From NCBI GenBank assembly GCA_037388465.1, contig JARRKE010000028.1, positions 1 to 44,051 on the forward strand: a stretch of 44,051 nucleotides of DNA, in the 5' to 3' direction. The notes beneath the pieces are model-generated. The model made no database searches. It saw only the letters and a list, made by a program, of their open reading frames with translations, and was not told the DNA's origin. The translations under genes and the position numbers were made by a program. Of the stretch, positions 34,994 to 44,051 are shown one piece after another. The stretch is from Gammaproteobacteria bacterium. GTDB lineage: Bacteria > Pseudomonadota > Gammaproteobacteria > SpSt-1174. Positions within the stretch are counted from its first letter, which is position 1. Every line of letters starts with the position of its first letter.

Positions 34994-36324
34994 CCCCGCA
35001 CGGCCTCGCGGTTCGGATAGCCCTTGTTGTCGGCGATGTCCCGGTCGATCAGGGTCGCCGCCCGGTGCAGCGTTTCCGGCACCTTGGCCCCATCGCGTAC
35101 GGCATGGAACGCCTGCTGGAAGGCGGAGGTGATCGCGGGATAGGCCGGCGTGCGCGGCCGGGGCAGGGCATAGCCCTCGGCCAGTTGTTCGATGTAGAGC
35201 CGCAGCGGCCCGTCCTGGGCATACAGCGGCGAGCGGGCGACGGCGCTGCGGGTGGCGGGCGGTGCGCCGTTGGCTCCGCTCATGGCGAGCACATTGCTCG
35301 TTTGCAGCAGGTAGCGCAGAAATTCGGCGGCGGCCTCGGGGTGGCGGCAACCCGCGCTGATGCCCCAGGTCCAGGAACCTTCACCGGTACGGGCGCCTTC
35401 GCCGAAGTCCGGCAGGGGCAGCAGGGCGAGGTCCCTGCCGACGGCCTGTCGGTAGCGCGGATATTCCCAGTGGCCGACCCAGGACAGCGCTACGCGCCCG
35501 GTGGTGAAGGCGGCGTCATCGAGGTTGGGGTCCACCCGCCCGGCGGCGGTCCAGCGCTGGATATGACGCATGGCGGCGGTCGATTTTGATCCGTCGAGCA
35601 CGCCCCCGGCATGCGGCGGCCGGGTGTCGCGGCTGACCAGCCCGCCGCCGGCCGACCACAGGGCAGGCGCAAAGCCGTACGTGAACCACTCGCCGCGGTA
35701 ATTGAGCTTGAGGTCCAGCGGTGGCCGATTGCCGGTCGCTGCGGCGAGGCGGGCGAGCAGGTCTTCGAAGTGTTCCACCGTCCAGGCATCCCCGGGCGAG
35801 GTCGGCAGGCTTGCGCCGATGGCCGTCAGGCGGTCGCGGCGCGCGAACAGTCCGAGGCCCGAGTCGTACTGGCCGACCGCGTACAGGCGTTTGTTGTAGG
35901 TGCCCTGGGAGAGAATGGAAGGCAGCAGGTCCTCGCGCAGCGTTGCCGGCAGCAGTTCGTCCAGCGGTTGCAGCTGGCCCATCCAGGCATAGTCCGCGGT
36001 GTAGGGGCCGTCGAATTCGAATACGTCCGGGAGTTGTCCGGCGAGGGCCGCGGCCTGGAGCTGGCCGTTGTAGGCGCCTTCAGGCAGCAGCGTGAGATGC
36101 ACGGCGAAGCGGCGCCGGCCGGCGTTGAAGCTGTCCGCCAGGCGGACGAGCGTGCGGCGCTCGCCGACCTGACCGGCGTGAGCCCATACCTCGAGTGTCG
36201 GTTTGCGTGCGGACAGCTTGGAGGTGCCGCTGCGGCAGCCGCCGAGCATCGCCGCCAGTGGCAGCGCTGCCAGACTGCCCAGCATCGCACGCCTGGACAG
36301 GGAGACAGGCGGTTCGCGTCGCAT
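34990..36324 (-). CDS. Sugar ABC transporter substrate-binding lipoprotein
   Basis: This 444-aa extracellular solute-binding protein (family 1 type) begins with SRRAMLGSLAALPLAAMLGGC: a lipobox (LGGC, Cys30) with a preceding double arginine, so it is a lipoprotein that may use the Tat route. The mature part has TLEVWAHAGQ, then DSFNAGRRR and LPDVFEFDGPYTADYAW, typical of carbohydrate binders. The ligand is not known; sugars or compatible solutes such as glucosylglycerol or trehalose are candidates. It is the first gene of the four-gene transport operon. Confidence 0.88.
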   Translation of the reverse strand: MRREPPVSLSRRAMLGSLAALPLAAMLGGCRSGTSKLSARKPTLEVWAHAGQVGERRTLVRLADSFNAGRRRFAVHLTLLPEGAYNGQLQAAALAGQLPDVFEFDGPYTADYAWMGQLQPLDELLPATLREDLLPSILSQGTYNKRLYAVGQYDSGLGLFARRDRLTAIGASLPTSPGDAWTVEHFEDLLARLAAATGNRPPLDLKLNYRGEWFTYGFAPALWSAGGGLVSRDTRPPHAGGVLDGSKSTAAMRHIQRWTAAGRVDPNLDDAAFTTGRVALSWVGHWEYPRYRQAVGRDLALLPLPDFGEGARTGEGSWTWGISAGCRHPEAAAEFLRYLLQTSNVLAMSGANGAPPATRSAVARSPLYAQDGPLRLYIEQLAEGYALPRPRTPAYPAITSAFQQAFHAVRDGAKVPETLHRAATLIDRDIADNKGYPNREAVRG

Positions 36325-36421
36325 GCCGACCGAGTATACGGCATCGCGGCACGGCGCCCCACGGCCTCGTCGGCGGTTGGGAAATCAGCCGGGCCGGACG
36401 CCCGGCAGCGGTAGCCGGCGC

Positions 36422-37552
36422 CTAGCCACGGTATTTGGCGAGATAACGGCCCTCGAACAGACGCTTGGCCCAGTGCATGAGGCGCATCGGCGGCAGGATC
36501 AGGGCCCGTTGTTCGTTGCGGAACACCAGTATGCCCTTGGCCAGCGTGTCCACGATGCAGACCAGTTCCACCTTGAAGCGGTGGCGCGGCGGCCTGCCGT
36601 CCAGTTCTTCGCACAGGTTGGCGGCGGCGGCCTCGGCCTGAAGATCTGCCATGTGCGCCTGCTTGGGCATCCAGTCGGGGCCCGGGAAGCTGCCGGCGTC
36701 GCCCGCCACGTAGACGCGTTCGAAGCCGTCCACGCGCGCCATGCGGTCGGCCTGGATCATGCCACCCGGCGACAGAGGCAGGCCGCTGTCCGCCACCCAG
36801 TCCGGGCCGGTCATGCCGGGCATGAACAGGATGAGATCGGCCGGTATTTCGTCGCCCTCGGTCACCACCCTGTCGGCTTCGAAGCGCACGGGTTTGTGTC
36901 CGAGATGGGTTTCGATGCCGCGCTTTTTCATTTCCGCCAGCAACCCGTCGACGGCGCGTTCGCCGAGTCGTGCACCCGGCCGCGGGGCGGGATTGAAGAA
37001 CACCAGTTTGAACCGCTCGCGCCGGCCTTCGCGCCGCAGCTGCGTATCCAGGCCGAACATCAGCTCGAACATGGGTCCGCCGCGCATGGCCGAGGGCTCA
37101 TTCGGGTTGCTGGCGAACCCCAGGGCGATGGTGCCGCCCTGCATGTCCTGCAGCCGTTCACGGATGCGCTGCGCCGCCTGCGTGCCTTCGCACAACGTGA
37201 TCGCATGTTCGATGCCGGGCAGTTTTTTGATGAACCGGCCGCCGCTGGCGATGATCAGGCCATCGTTGGTCACCTCGCCTTGATCGGTGACCACCGTGCG
37301 CCCGCCGTCATGGATGCCGGTGACGCGGCCGGCGTGAAATTGTATGCGCTGGCGTGTCAGGAACCCCTGCAGGTCTATATGCAGGTCTTCCGGACGGCGC
37401 AGGCCGGACGGAATCCAGATCAGGCTGGGCAGGTAGACCAGCTCGGCTCGTGGTGCGACGAGCGTGATTTCCGCATCCGGCAGCCGTTTGCGAAGGCTTC
37501 TGGCGGCGGTGAGAGCGGCGAAACCCGCACCGATAACGGTGATCTTATGCAT
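36422..37552 (-). CDS. Sulfide:quinone oxidoreductase-like FAD flavoprotein
   Basis: This 376-aa protein has a FAD-binding start ITVIGAGFAALTAARSL (4-20), a central GGRFIKKLPGIEH and a late FAD segment VYVAGDAGSFPG, as in SQR and flavocytochrome c flavoproteins. Cys121 and a cysteine near the C-terminal side (ELVCIVD) are candidates for the redox pair. The C-terminal amphipathic LPPMRLMHWAKRLFEGRYLAKY is like the membrane-association tail of SQRs. It is the last gene of a three-gene operon with a persulfide dioxygenase, which supports sulfide oxidation. The SQR type is not resolved. ATG 37552 directly precedes the FAD motif. Confidence 0.8.
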   Translation of the reverse strand: MHKITVIGAGFAALTAARSLRKRLPDAEITLVAPRAELVYLPSLIWIPSGLRRPEDLHIDLQGFLTRQRIQFHAGRVTGIHDGGRTVVTDQGEVTNDGLIIASGGRFIKKLPGIEHAITLCEGTQAAQRIRERLQDMQGGTIALGFASNPNEPSAMRGGPMFELMFGLDTQLRREGRRERFKLVFFNPAPRPGARLGERAVDGLLAEMKKRGIETHLGHKPVRFEADRVVTEGDEIPADLILFMPGMTGPDWVADSGLPLSPGGMIQADRMARVDGFERVYVAGDAGSFPGPDWMPKQAHMADLQAEAAAANLCEELDGRPPRHRFKVELVCIVDTLAKGILVFRNEQRALILPPMRLMHWAKRLFEGRYLAKYRG

Positions 37553-37559
37553 GATGACA

Positions 37560-38042
37560 TCAGCCTCTGTAGTCTCGGGGAACGGGGCTGGGATTCGCGG
37601 CGGCCGCGTAGCCGCCGCGCACGAAGGCATCCACGGTATCGCCATGGGCATGAATCAACTTGACCACCTCCGGGTCTCTGCTGGTTTCCGTGACCTCCAC
37701 ACCGTTCGGCAGCAGGGTGACCTGCATGTCGATTTTGTCCCGGTGACGAAACAGCTCGGCGTAGAGCCGGTCCCAGCGCCGCAGGGGAAAGTTTTCCTCC
37801 AGCCGCGCATGCATTGCCGGCACGTGGTCATGCAGCAGCGCGACGACCTGCGGGTCCGGCGACGTGGTGGTGGCGCGGATGCCGTTGTCCAGTTTCACCA
37901 CCCGGCGCCTTAAGGCTTCGTGGCTGTCGAGCAATTGGTGAAAGACGTCCCTGTCATGTTGGTGCCGCTCGCGGCGTGCGGGGTCCGGGCCACCGCAACC
38001 GCCACGCCTCCTGTGCTGCAGCGGGGCGTGTATCGTACTCAT
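37560..38042 (-). CDS. Internally duplicated 160-aa protein in the sulfide oxidation operon
   Basis: I do not recognise a family. The protein consists of two copies of a 60-residue unit, about 31-90 and 91-150, in exact register. Each has an N-terminal helix (DVFHQLLDSHEALRRRV; LYAELFRHRDKIDMQV), a two-strand part ending in NGIRATTTSPDP or NGVEVTETSRDP, and a helix beginning QVVALLHDHV or EVVKLIHAHG. His71/His73 match His131/His133, so a metal- or haem-binding role is possible (inference). The N-terminal 30 residues are basic and His/Arg-rich; it has one cysteine. ATG 38042 overlaps the stop of the dioxygenase gene (ATGA). It stands between a persulfide dioxygenase and an SQR-like protein. 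Confidence 0.75.
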   Translation of the reverse strand: MSTIHAPLQHRRRGGCGGPDPARRERHQHDRDVFHQLLDSHEALRRRVVKLDNGIRATTTSPDPQVVALLHDHVPAMHARLEENFPLRRWDRLYAELFRHRDKIDMQVTLLPNGVEVTETSRDPEVVKLIHAHGDTVDAFVRGGYAAAANPSPVPRDYRG

Positions 38043-38725
38043 GCGGCCAGTCCGCAATGCACGTTCGCCGGCAGGGCCTCGTCGATCCTGCGCGGGTAGG
38101 GCAGATCCAGGCCGTTCATGATGGCGACGAACTCGTCCTTGGCTTTGCCGGCCAGACGCGGGTTGATCGCCTTTTCCTGGACGATGCTGGAAACGCGGCG
38201 GCCTTCGTAGTCATGCCCCGGATAAACCAGCGTCTCGTCCGGGAAGGCGAACAGTTTCTGGATGCTGTCGTACAGGGTTTCCGCATTACCCTGCTGGAAG
38301 TCCGTGCGCCCGCAGGCGTTGATCAGCAGGGTGTCGCCGGTGAATAGGCGGTCGCGCCAGTGATAGCTGGTGCAGCCGTCGGTATGACCGGGCGTGGCGA
38401 TGGCCGTGATGACTTCGTTACCGAAGCTTAGGGCGTCGCCCTGACGGATGCCGATGTCGGCGCAATCCACACCCGCGGCGTCGCCGACCACCGTCTCGCA
38501 GCCGGTGGCCTCGCGCATCAGACCGGAACCGGTGACGTGGTCCGCATGGACGTGGGTCTCCAGGCTGTAACGCAGGGTGACGCCCAGCTCGCGCAACACG
38601 GACATGTCGCGTTCGTGGCGTTCCCGTACCGGGTCGATGATGACCGCATCCCGGGTGTCGGCGTCCGCGATGATATAGGTATAGGTCGAGCTTTCGGGAT
38701 CGAACAACTGTCTGAAAATCGCCAT
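38039..38725 (-). CDS. Persulfide dioxygenase (ETHE1-like, metallo-beta-lactamase fold)
   Basis: This 228-aa non-haem iron enzyme oxidises glutathione persulfide to sulfite. The ETHE1-type metal motifs are present: THVHADHVTG, GHTDGC, GDTLLINACGRTDFQQGN and PGHDYEGR. The RTDFQQGNAETLYDS segment is characteristic of the persulfide dioxygenase group and separates it from glyoxalase II. AGGAGG precedes the start. It is the first gene of the operon with the duplicated protein and the SQR-like flavoprotein, which would supply the persulfide. Confidence 0.92.
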   Translation of the reverse strand: MAIFRQLFDPESSTYTYIIADADTRDAVIIDPVRERHERDMSVLRELGVTLRYSLETHVHADHVTGSGLMREATGCETVVGDAAGVDCADIGIRQGDALSFGNEVITAIATPGHTDGCTSYHWRDRLFTGDTLLINACGRTDFQQGNAETLYDSIQKLFAFPDETLVYPGHDYEGRRVSSIVQEKAINPRLAGKAKDEFVAIMNGLDLPYPRRIDEALPANVHCGLAA

Positions 38726-38749
38726 ATGAAAACCTCCTAGGCGTATTCA

Positions 38750-38767
38750 AGTATTTCCTAAAATACT
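38750..38767. promoter_or_regulatory. Palindromic operator candidate before the persulfide dioxygenase operon
   Basis: AGTATTT (38750-38756) and AAATACT (38761-38767) are perfect 7-base inverted arms around CCTA, 25 bases upstream of the dioxygenase ATG (minus strand). A shorter related dyad, AAATA-AG-TATTT, lies at about 38825-38836. The position suits a repressor such as a sulfide-sensing ArsR-family protein (inference); no regulator gene is nearby. Confidence 0.5.
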
Positions 38768-38889
38768 GATATGGGTGCCCGTACGCATTGATTAAAGTCA
38801 TAACTGAGTAAATTGGTCAGAAATAAGTATTTACCCTTGTGAAAGCGGCGGCCTTGGCCGGTCGGCGGGGCTGTGCGATAGTCGCCCGC

Positions 38890-40161
38890 ATGCTGCCGAC
38901 ACTGCCACGCCAGACTTGGGCCTGGGCGTTTTACGACTGGGCCAACTCCGCCTTCGCCACCGTAGTGATCGCCGGCTTTTTCCCGGTGTTTTTCCGGGAA
39001 TACTGGAGCCGGGACGTGGCCTCTTCGGAAATCACCTTCCACCTCGGGCTGGCCAACTCGGCGGCCAGCGTGGCCATCGTGGTGCTGGCGCCGGTGCTCG
39101 GCGCCATCGCGGACAGCGCGGGTATCAAGAAACGCCTGCTGCTGCTGTTCGCCACCCTGGGCATCGCCATGACCGGCGCGTTTTTCTGGCTCGCCGCGGG
39201 TGAGTGGCAGATGGCGGCGCTGTTGTACGTGTTCGCCTCCATCGGGTTCATGGGCGGCAACGTCTTTTACGACTCGCTGCTGGTGAACGTGGCCGAGCAG
39301 CGCCACTACGATTTCGTGTCGGCCTTCGGTTACGCGCTGGGCTATCTGGGAGGCGGCTTGCTGTTCGCCTTCTGCGTGGCCATGACCATCAAACCGGCCT
39401 GGTTCGGATTGAGCGGGGCAGCGGAGGCCGTGCGTTTGTCCTTTCTGCTCACCGCCGTGTGGTGGGCCCTGTTCTCGCTGCCCGTTCTGCTGTGGGTGCA
39501 GGAGCCGAAGCCCCTGACGCGCGGCGGCCTGGTGCGCGAGATCGCCGGCGGTTTCGCCCAGCTGTATCGCACCTTTCACGAGATCCGTCGCCTGCGTGTA
39601 CTGTCGCTGTTCCTGCTGGCCTACTGGCTGTACATCGACGGCGTGGATACGGTGATCCGTATGGCGGTGGACTACGGCCTGTCGCTGGGCTTCGGAACCA
39701 ACCAGTTGATTACGGCCCTGCTGATCACACAGTTCGTCGGGTTTCCCGCTGCGGTCGTGTTCGGCCGGCTCGGCGAGCGTTACGGCACCAAGCGCAGTAT
39801 CGAATTCGGTATTGCGGTGTTTATCGTCGTCACCATACTGGGATCGATGATGCAAAAGACCTGGCACTTTTACGCCATCGCGGTGATCATCGGTCTGGTG
39901 CTGGGCGGCGTGCAGTCGCTGAGCCGCTCGTTCTACGCGCGCATGATCCCCGCCGGCAAGTCGGCCGAGTTTTTCGGGTTCTACAACATGCTCGGTAAGT
40001 TCGCCGCCGTCATCGGGCCGGCCTTGATGGGCGGCGCGGCCGTGCTCACCGGCGATCAGCGCCTGGCGATCCTGTCTCTGCTGATCCTGTTCGTCGCCGG
40101 CGGCGTATTGTTGTACTTTGTGGATGAACAGGCCGGTATCGCAGCCGCCAAAGAGCTGTGA
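38890..40161 (+). CDS. MFS transporter, UMF1 family
   Basis: This 423-aa membrane protein has about twelve hydrophobic segments. The N-terminal AWAFYDWANSAFATVVIAGFFP is the hallmark of the UMF1 (Atg22-like) family, and GVQSLSRSFYARMIPAGKSAEFFGFYNM in the second half (here GVQSLSRSFYARMIP) is also typical. The substrate is unknown. ATG 38890 starts directly before the conserved part; a GTG at 38839 would add 17 residues. The next gene, DUF2970, follows after 30 bases. Confidence 0.85.
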   Translation: MLPTLPRQTWAWAFYDWANSAFATVVIAGFFPVFFREYWSRDVASSEITFHLGLANSAASVAIVVLAPVLGAIADSAGIKKRLLLLFATLGIAMTGAFFWLAAGEWQMAALLYVFASIGFMGGNVFYDSLLVNVAEQRHYDFVSAFGYALGYLGGGLLFAFCVAMTIKPAWFGLSGAAEAVRLSFLLTAVWWALFSLPVLLWVQEPKPLTRGGLVREIAGGFAQLYRTFHEIRRLRVLSLFLLAYWLYIDGVDTVIRMAVDYGLSLGFGTNQLITALLITQFVGFPAAVVFGRLGERYGTKRSIEFGIAVFIVVTILGSMMQKTWHFYAIAVIIGLVLGGVQSLSRSFYARMIPAGKSAEFFGFYNMLGKFAAVIGPALMGGAAVLTGDQRLAILSLLILFVAGGVLLYFVDEQAGIAAAKEL

Positions 40162-40191
40162 GCCGGGAATAATGCATCAGGAGGAGAGGGG

Positions 40192-40401
40192 ATGAGCGAG
40201 ACCAAACCGAGTCTCATGGATAGCGCCAAAAGCGTGCTGTCCGCATTTTTTGGCGTGCAGAGCAACAGGAACCGCGAGCGGGATTTCACCCAGGGCAATC
40301 CCATGCACTTTATCGTGCTGGGATTCGTCGCCGTGCTGGTGTTTATCCTGCTGGTGTGGGGGGCGGTGAAGCTGGTGCTGTACCTGGCGGGCGTCAGTTG
40401 A
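40192..40401 (+). CDS. DUF2970 small membrane protein
   Basis: This 69-aa protein has a conserved soluble start (SVLSAFFGVQSNRNRERDFTQGNPMHFI, here SAFFGVQSNRNRERDF) and one membrane helix (about 39-66). This is the DUF2970 pattern of beta- and gammaproteobacteria. Function unknown. GGAGAGG lies just before the ATG. Confidence 0.88.
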   Translation: MSETKPSLMDSAKSVLSAFFGVQSNRNRERDFTQGNPMHFIVLGFVAVLVFILLVWGAVKLVLYLAGVS

Positions 40402-40449
40402 ATCGACGCCGCCTCAGCAACGACGTACCGTCTCTGGAATTTCTTCTCT

Positions 40450-41004
40450 TCAATGCGCTTCCAGTTTGCCGAGCTCTTCGAGGATGGAGAGCACCAGCGA
40501 CTGGGTCTGCGCATTCATGTTCTTGATCAGCTTGTCGGGGTCGCGCTCGCCGTCGACCAGACGCTTCATGATGCCGCCCACACGGGCCATGTCGCCGCCG
40601 GCCTGAGTCATCTGCTCGGCCATGTTGGCCAGCAATTCCAGCGCCTGAACCTGGCCGCGGGTGGCGTCGTGAATCATATGCGCAAGTCCCGGGGCGGCCA
40701 TGCTGGGATCGGGGCGCATGTTGGGGTCGGGCAGGGTGGACGGATCCTGAATGCCGCGCAGGATGGCTTGGACAATCGTGCTGTCTTCCTCGTCCAGGCC
40801 GACCAGTATCTGTTCGTTGCGGTCGCCATTGAGAATGCGCCGGATGGCCGCGACGAGATCGGTCCAGCCGTTCTCCTCGGATACCTTGAGGGCATTCTCG
40901 AGTTCCGGGCGTGCGTCCGGATTCTGCACGGCCTTTACCACGCCGACGATGAGGTCGGCGTGGGCGATGACGATTTGTTCCTGATAACTCGGTACTTCAG
41001 GCAT
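40450..41004 (-). CDS. Conserved-looking 184-aa cytoplasmic protein, unknown function
   Basis: No family was recognised. The protein is soluble and mostly helical, acidic, with no cysteine or signal peptide. A Pro/Asp/Met-rich linker (DPSTLPDPNMRPDPSMAAP, about 89-107) separates an N-terminal helical half from a C-terminal half with long Met/Gln/Ala-rich helices (ALELLANMAEQMTQAGGDMARVGG). It starts 49 bases after the valS stop on the same strand and may be co-transcribed. Confidence 0.8.
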   Translation of the reverse strand: MPEVPSYQEQIVIAHADLIVGVVKAVQNPDARPELENALKVSEENGWTDLVAAIRRILNGDRNEQILVGLDEEDSTIVQAILRGIQDPSTLPDPNMRPDPSMAAPGLAHMIHDATRGQVQALELLANMAEQMTQAGGDMARVGGIMKRLVDGERDPDKLIKNMNAQTQSLVLSILEELGKLEAH

Positions 41005-41053
41005 GGGGTGTACCTTTGTAATTCTTTAAAGAATAGGCCACAGGGGCGCGGGG

Positions 41054-43885
41054 TCAAAGGGCGCGAATGCGTTCCGCCTGGGCCTGGAGCTGGCCCAGCG
41101 CGCCCTGCATTTCGGCGACGCGGGCGCGCTCCTGGGCGACGACGGCTTCGGGCGCACGTTCCACGAAGTTCGGATTGGTCAGCTTGGCCTGGCATTTTTC
41201 CAGGTTGCCGCTGAGCTTGCCGATCTCCTTTTCCAGCCGGGTCAGCTCGGCCTCCTTGTCGATCAGGCCCGCGAGCGGGATCAACACGCGCATCTCGCCC
41301 ACCAGGGCGATGGCCGATTCCGGTGCCTTCTCGTCGGCGCCCAGCCAGTCGACGGACGCCAGCCGGGCGACCTGGGTGACGAAGTGCCCGTTGGCCTCGA
41401 AGCGGCCGCGGTCCTCGGGGTTCCAGTTCTGCAGCAACACGGGCAGGGGCTTGCCGGGCGGGATATCCATCTCGGCGCGGATGCGGCGTACGCCGAGGAT
41501 GAAGGTCTTCACCCATTCGATTTCCTGCTCGGCAAGTTCATCGATCTTGCCCGCATCGGGCGTCGGCCAGGGCTGCAGCTGAATGGTCTCGCCCGATTTG
41601 CCGGCCAGCGGGGCGACCTGCTGCCAGATTTCCTCGGTGATGTAGGGCATGTAGGGATGCAGCAGGCGCAGCAGGGCTTCGAGTGCGCGCACCAGGGTGC
41701 GGCGGGTGCCGCGCTTGGCATCCAGGGACATGCCGTCGTCGTACAGCACGGTCTTGGACAGCTCCAGGTACCAGTCGCAGTACTCATGCCAGGTGAATTC
41801 GTATAGTGCCTTGGCGGCGAGGTCGAAACGATAGTCGTCCAGCTGTGTCTTGACCTCGGCCTCCAGACGCTGCAGCAGGGTGACGATCCAGCGGTCGGCC
41901 AGGGACAGTTCGACCGGTTCGCCGCCCAGGCCGGTATCGGCCACCGTCCCGGCAGGCGCATCGTCCTCTACGCCGCACTGCATCAGGACGTAGCGCGCCG
42001 CGTTCCACAGTTTGTTGCAGAAGTTGCGGTAACCCTCGATACGTCCCAGGTCGAAACGGATGTCGCGTCCGGTCGAGGCCAGTGCGCCGAAGGTGAAGCG
42101 CAGGGCGTCGGTGCCGAAGGCGGGGATGCCGTCCGCGAACTGCTTGCGCGTGGCCTTTTCGATCTTGGCCGCGAGCTGCGGCTGCATCATGTTGCTGGTG
42201 CGTTTGGTGACCAGGGTTTCGAGTTCGATGCCGTCGATCAGGTCGATCGGATCGAGCACGTTGCCCTTGGACTTGGACATCTTCTGCCCTTCCGAATCGC
42301 GAATCAGGCCGTGCACGTAGACCTCCCGGAAGGGCACGTCGTCCATGAACTTGAGGCCCATCATGATCATGCGGGCGATCCAGAAGAAGATGATGTCGAA
42401 GCCGGTGACCAGCACGGAAGTCGGGTAGAACTGCCTGAGCTCTTCGGTGTTGTCCGGCCAGCCGAGCGTGGAGAAGGGCCACAGGGCGGAGGAGAACCAG
42501 GTGTCGAGCACGTCCTCGTCCTGGGTGAGTTCGACGTCCGCGCCCAGGCCGTATTTTTCGCGCGCGCCCGCCTCGCTGTGGGCGACGTAGACGTTGCCTT
42601 CGATATCGTACCAGGCGGGGATCTGGTGCCCCCACCAGAGCTGGCGGCTGATGCACCAGTCCTCGATGTTCTCCAGCCAGTTGAAGTAGGTCTTGTCCCA
42701 GTTCTCGGGTACGAACTTGATGCGCCCGTTGCGCACCACCTCGATGGCCGGGTCGGTGATCTCGCGCTTGCCGCCGGGACGGCCGTCGGGCTGGACGTCG
42801 CGGGTCAGGTCCACGTACCACTGGTCGGTAAGGTAGGGCTCGACCACGGCGCCGCTGCGGTCGCCGCGCGGCACCATCAGCTTGTGGTCGTCGATCTTTT
42901 CCAGCAGGCCCCGGGCTTCCAGGTCCGCCACCACGCGCTTGCGCGCCTCGAAGCGATCCAGGCCGCGGTAGGCCTCGGGGGCGTTTTCGTTCAGGGCCGC
43001 GCTGGGGGTAAAGATGTTGATCATCGGCAGATCGTGGCGCTGTCCCACCGCATAGTCGTTGAAGTCATGCGCCGGGGTGATCTTGACGCAGCCGGTGCCG
43101 AATTCCGGGTCCACGTAGTCGTCGGCGACGATGGGGATCTCGCGCTCGGCCAGCGGCAGGCGCACGGTCTTGCCGATCAGATGCCTGTAACGCTCGTCCT
43201 CCGGATGCACCGCCACGGCGGTGTCGCCCAGCATGGTTTCGGGGCGGGTGGTGGCCACCACCAGGTGCCCGCTGCCGTCGGCCAAGGGATAACGCATATG
43301 CCAGAGATGGCCGTTCTCCTCTTCGGAGACGACCTCGAGGTCGGAAATGGCGGTGTGCAGGACCGGGTCCCAGTTGACCAGGCGCTTGCCACGGTAGATC
43401 AGGCCTTCGTCGAACAGCCGTACGAAGACCTCGGTGACGGCGCGCGACAGGCCGGCATCCATGGTGAACCGTTCGCGGCTCCAGTCCAGCGAGGCACCCA
43501 TGCGGCGCAGCTGCTGGGTGATGTTGCCGCCGGATTCCTCCTTCCAGGCCCAGACCCGTTTCAGAAACTCTTCTCGGCCCAGGTCGTGCCGGCTCAGGCC
43601 CTGGGCCTCGAGCTGGCGCTCCACCACCATCTGGGTGGCGATGCCGGCATGGTCGGTCCCTGCCTGCCACAGGGTGTTGCAGCCCTGCATACGGTGGTAG
43701 CGGATCAGGGCGTCCATCAGGGTGTCCTGGAAGGCGTGTCCCATGTGCAGCGTGCCCGTCACGTTGGGCGGCGGGATCATGATGCAGTAGGGGGTGCCTT
43801 CGCCCTTGGGCGCGAAATGGCCGCGGGATTCCCAGGTTTGGTACCAGCGTTTTTCTATGGCGTGGGGGTTGTAGGTCTTTTCCAT
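41054..43885 (-). CDS. valS: Valyl-tRNA synthetase
   Basis: This 943-aa class I aminoacyl-tRNA synthetase charges tRNA-Val. The HIGH signature is HMGH (47-50 in [12 protein letters not shown]) and KMSKS is at 535-539 (coding 42269-42283). The CP1 editing domain lies between them, and the anticodon-binding domain and a C-terminal coiled coil ([20 protein letters not shown]) follow. The length matches the bacterial norm. A -10 box lies about 34 bases upstream of the ATG. Confidence 0.97.
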   Translation of the reverse strand: MEKTYNPHAIEKRWYQTWESRGHFAPKGEGTPYCIMIPPPNVTGTLHMGHAFQDTLMDALIRYHRMQGCNTLWQAGTDHAGIATQMVVERQLEAQGLSRHDLGREEFLKRVWAWKEESGGNITQQLRRMGASLDWSRERFTMDAGLSRAVTEVFVRLFDEGLIYRGKRLVNWDPVLHTAISDLEVVSEEENGHLWHMRYPLADGSGHLVVATTRPETMLGDTAVAVHPEDERYRHLIGKTVRLPLAEREIPIVADDYVDPEFGTGCVKITPAHDFNDYAVGQRHDLPMINIFTPSAALNENAPEAYRGLDRFEARKRVVADLEARGLLEKIDDHKLMVPRGDRSGAVVEPYLTDQWYVDLTRDVQPDGRPGGKREITDPAIEVVRNGRIKFVPENWDKTYFNWLENIEDWCISRQLWWGHQIPAWYDIEGNVYVAHSEAGAREKYGLGADVELTQDEDVLDTWFSSALWPFSTLGWPDNTEELRQFYPTSVLVTGFDIIFFWIARMIMMGLKFMDDVPFREVYVHGLIRDSEGQKMSKSKGNVLDPIDLIDGIELETLVTKRTSNMMQPQLAAKIEKATRKQFADGIPAFGTDALRFTFGALASTGRDIRFDLGRIEGYRNFCNKLWNAARYVLMQCGVEDDAPAGTVADTGLGGEPVELSLADRWIVTLLQRLEAEVKTQLDDYRFDLAAKALYEFTWHEYCDWYLELSKTVLYDDGMSLDAKRGTRRTLVRALEALLRLLHPYMPYITEEIWQQVAPLAGKSGETIQLQPWPTPDAGKIDELAEQEIEWVKTFILGVRRIRAEMDIPPGKPLPVLLQNWNPEDRGRFEANGHFVTQVARLASVDWLGADEKAPESAIALVGEMRVLIPLAGLIDKEAELTRLEKEIGKLSGNLEKCQAKLTNPNFVERAPEAVVAQERARVAEMQGALGQLQAQAERIRAL

Positions 43886-43918
43886 GGATGCAGGCGAGGC
43901 CGGTAGCCAAAACCGCGC

Positions 43919-43924
43919 ATTATA
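43919..43924 (-). promoter_or_regulatory. -10 element of the valS promoter
   Basis: TATAAT on the minus strand, 34 bases before the valS ATG. A weak -35-like CTGAAT lies 17 bases upstream, overlapping the end of the preceding gene. Confidence 0.5.
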
Positions 43925-43939
43925 GCGGAGCGGCCGGGG

Positions 43940-44051
43940 TCATTCAGAATCGGATGGGGTATTTCGAAGCAGGCGGCGGATTTCGCGCTGCAGCTCGGCG
44001 CGGGCGGCGTCGAGATGACGTTCCAGTATTTCCGCCGCACGCTGTTCGAGC
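43940..44051 (-). CDS. C-terminal end of a gene upstream of valS (partial)
   Basis: The last 36 residues of an open frame run into the window end: LEQRAAEILERHLDAARAE, then LQREIRRLLRNTPSDSE and a stop. It is a charged helix. In gammaproteobacteria valS follows holC (DNA polymerase III chi) and in some a small unknown gene; this could be the latter. The identity cannot be settled from the visible part. Confidence 0.55.
   Translation of the reverse strand, partial: LEQRAAEILERHLDAARAELQREIRRLLRNTPSDSE

Overview
The window is GC-rich, densely coded proteobacterial chromosome. The single-copy genes (ilvBNC, pssA, leuA, rimI, prfC, valS) and their order point to a gammaproteobacterium. A persulfide dioxygenase plus sulfide:quinone-reductase-like operon, a periplasmic molybdopterin oxidoreductase complex and a bacterial sucrose synthase suggest a sulfur-oxidising lineage of the Chromatiales/Ectothiorhodospirales kind; this placement is inference. 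No rRNA, tRNA, CRISPR array or insertion sequence was recognised.

Layout. 1-2281: the 3' part of an aldo/keto reductase and a short MutS2-like ATPase. 2282-5883: leader with three hairpins, then ilvB-ilvN-ilvC and a strong terminator. 6056-7662: two overlapping genes for exported PilJ-like proteins. 7739-9205: a phosphatidylserine-decarboxylase-like gene without its cleavage serine, then pssA. 9485-10840: a VpsR-like bacterial enhancer-binding protein. 11264-17040: a functional-amyloid (Fap-like) module in two transcription units: a FapC-like repeat protein alone, then small protein, FapB-like, FapD (C39 peptidase fold), FapE-like and FapF (coiled coil plus outer-membrane barrel). 17073-19493 (minus): sucrose synthase. 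19762-21184: leuA carrying an internal deletion and frameshift. 21400-27367: Mo oxidoreductase A-B-C subunits with TorD-, NifX- and HybE-like accessory genes. 27451-32124: family 4 uracil-DNA glycosylase, rimI, prfC, a DUF302 protein and a CaCA exchanger. 32135-36324 (minus): sugar ABC importer. 36422-38725 (minus): SQR-like flavoprotein, an internally duplicated 160-aa protein and an ETHE1-type persulfide dioxygenase. 38890-44051: UMF1-type MFS transporter, DUF2970 protein, an unknown 184-aa protein, valS and the end of one more gene.

The most interesting part is 9206-17040. Both Fap transcription units begin with a near-consensus sigma-54 promoter (11101-11116 and 12980-12995). About 170 bases upstream of each -24 GG lies the same 27-base element (10926-10952 and 12810-12836; 20 of 27 positions identical). 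The gene next door encodes a VpsR-like activator with a degenerate receiver domain. The simplest reading is a self-contained extracellular amyloid module switched on by its own enhancer-binding protein, inserted with the PilJ-like pair into an otherwise conserved ilv-psd-pss-leu biosynthetic neighbourhood.
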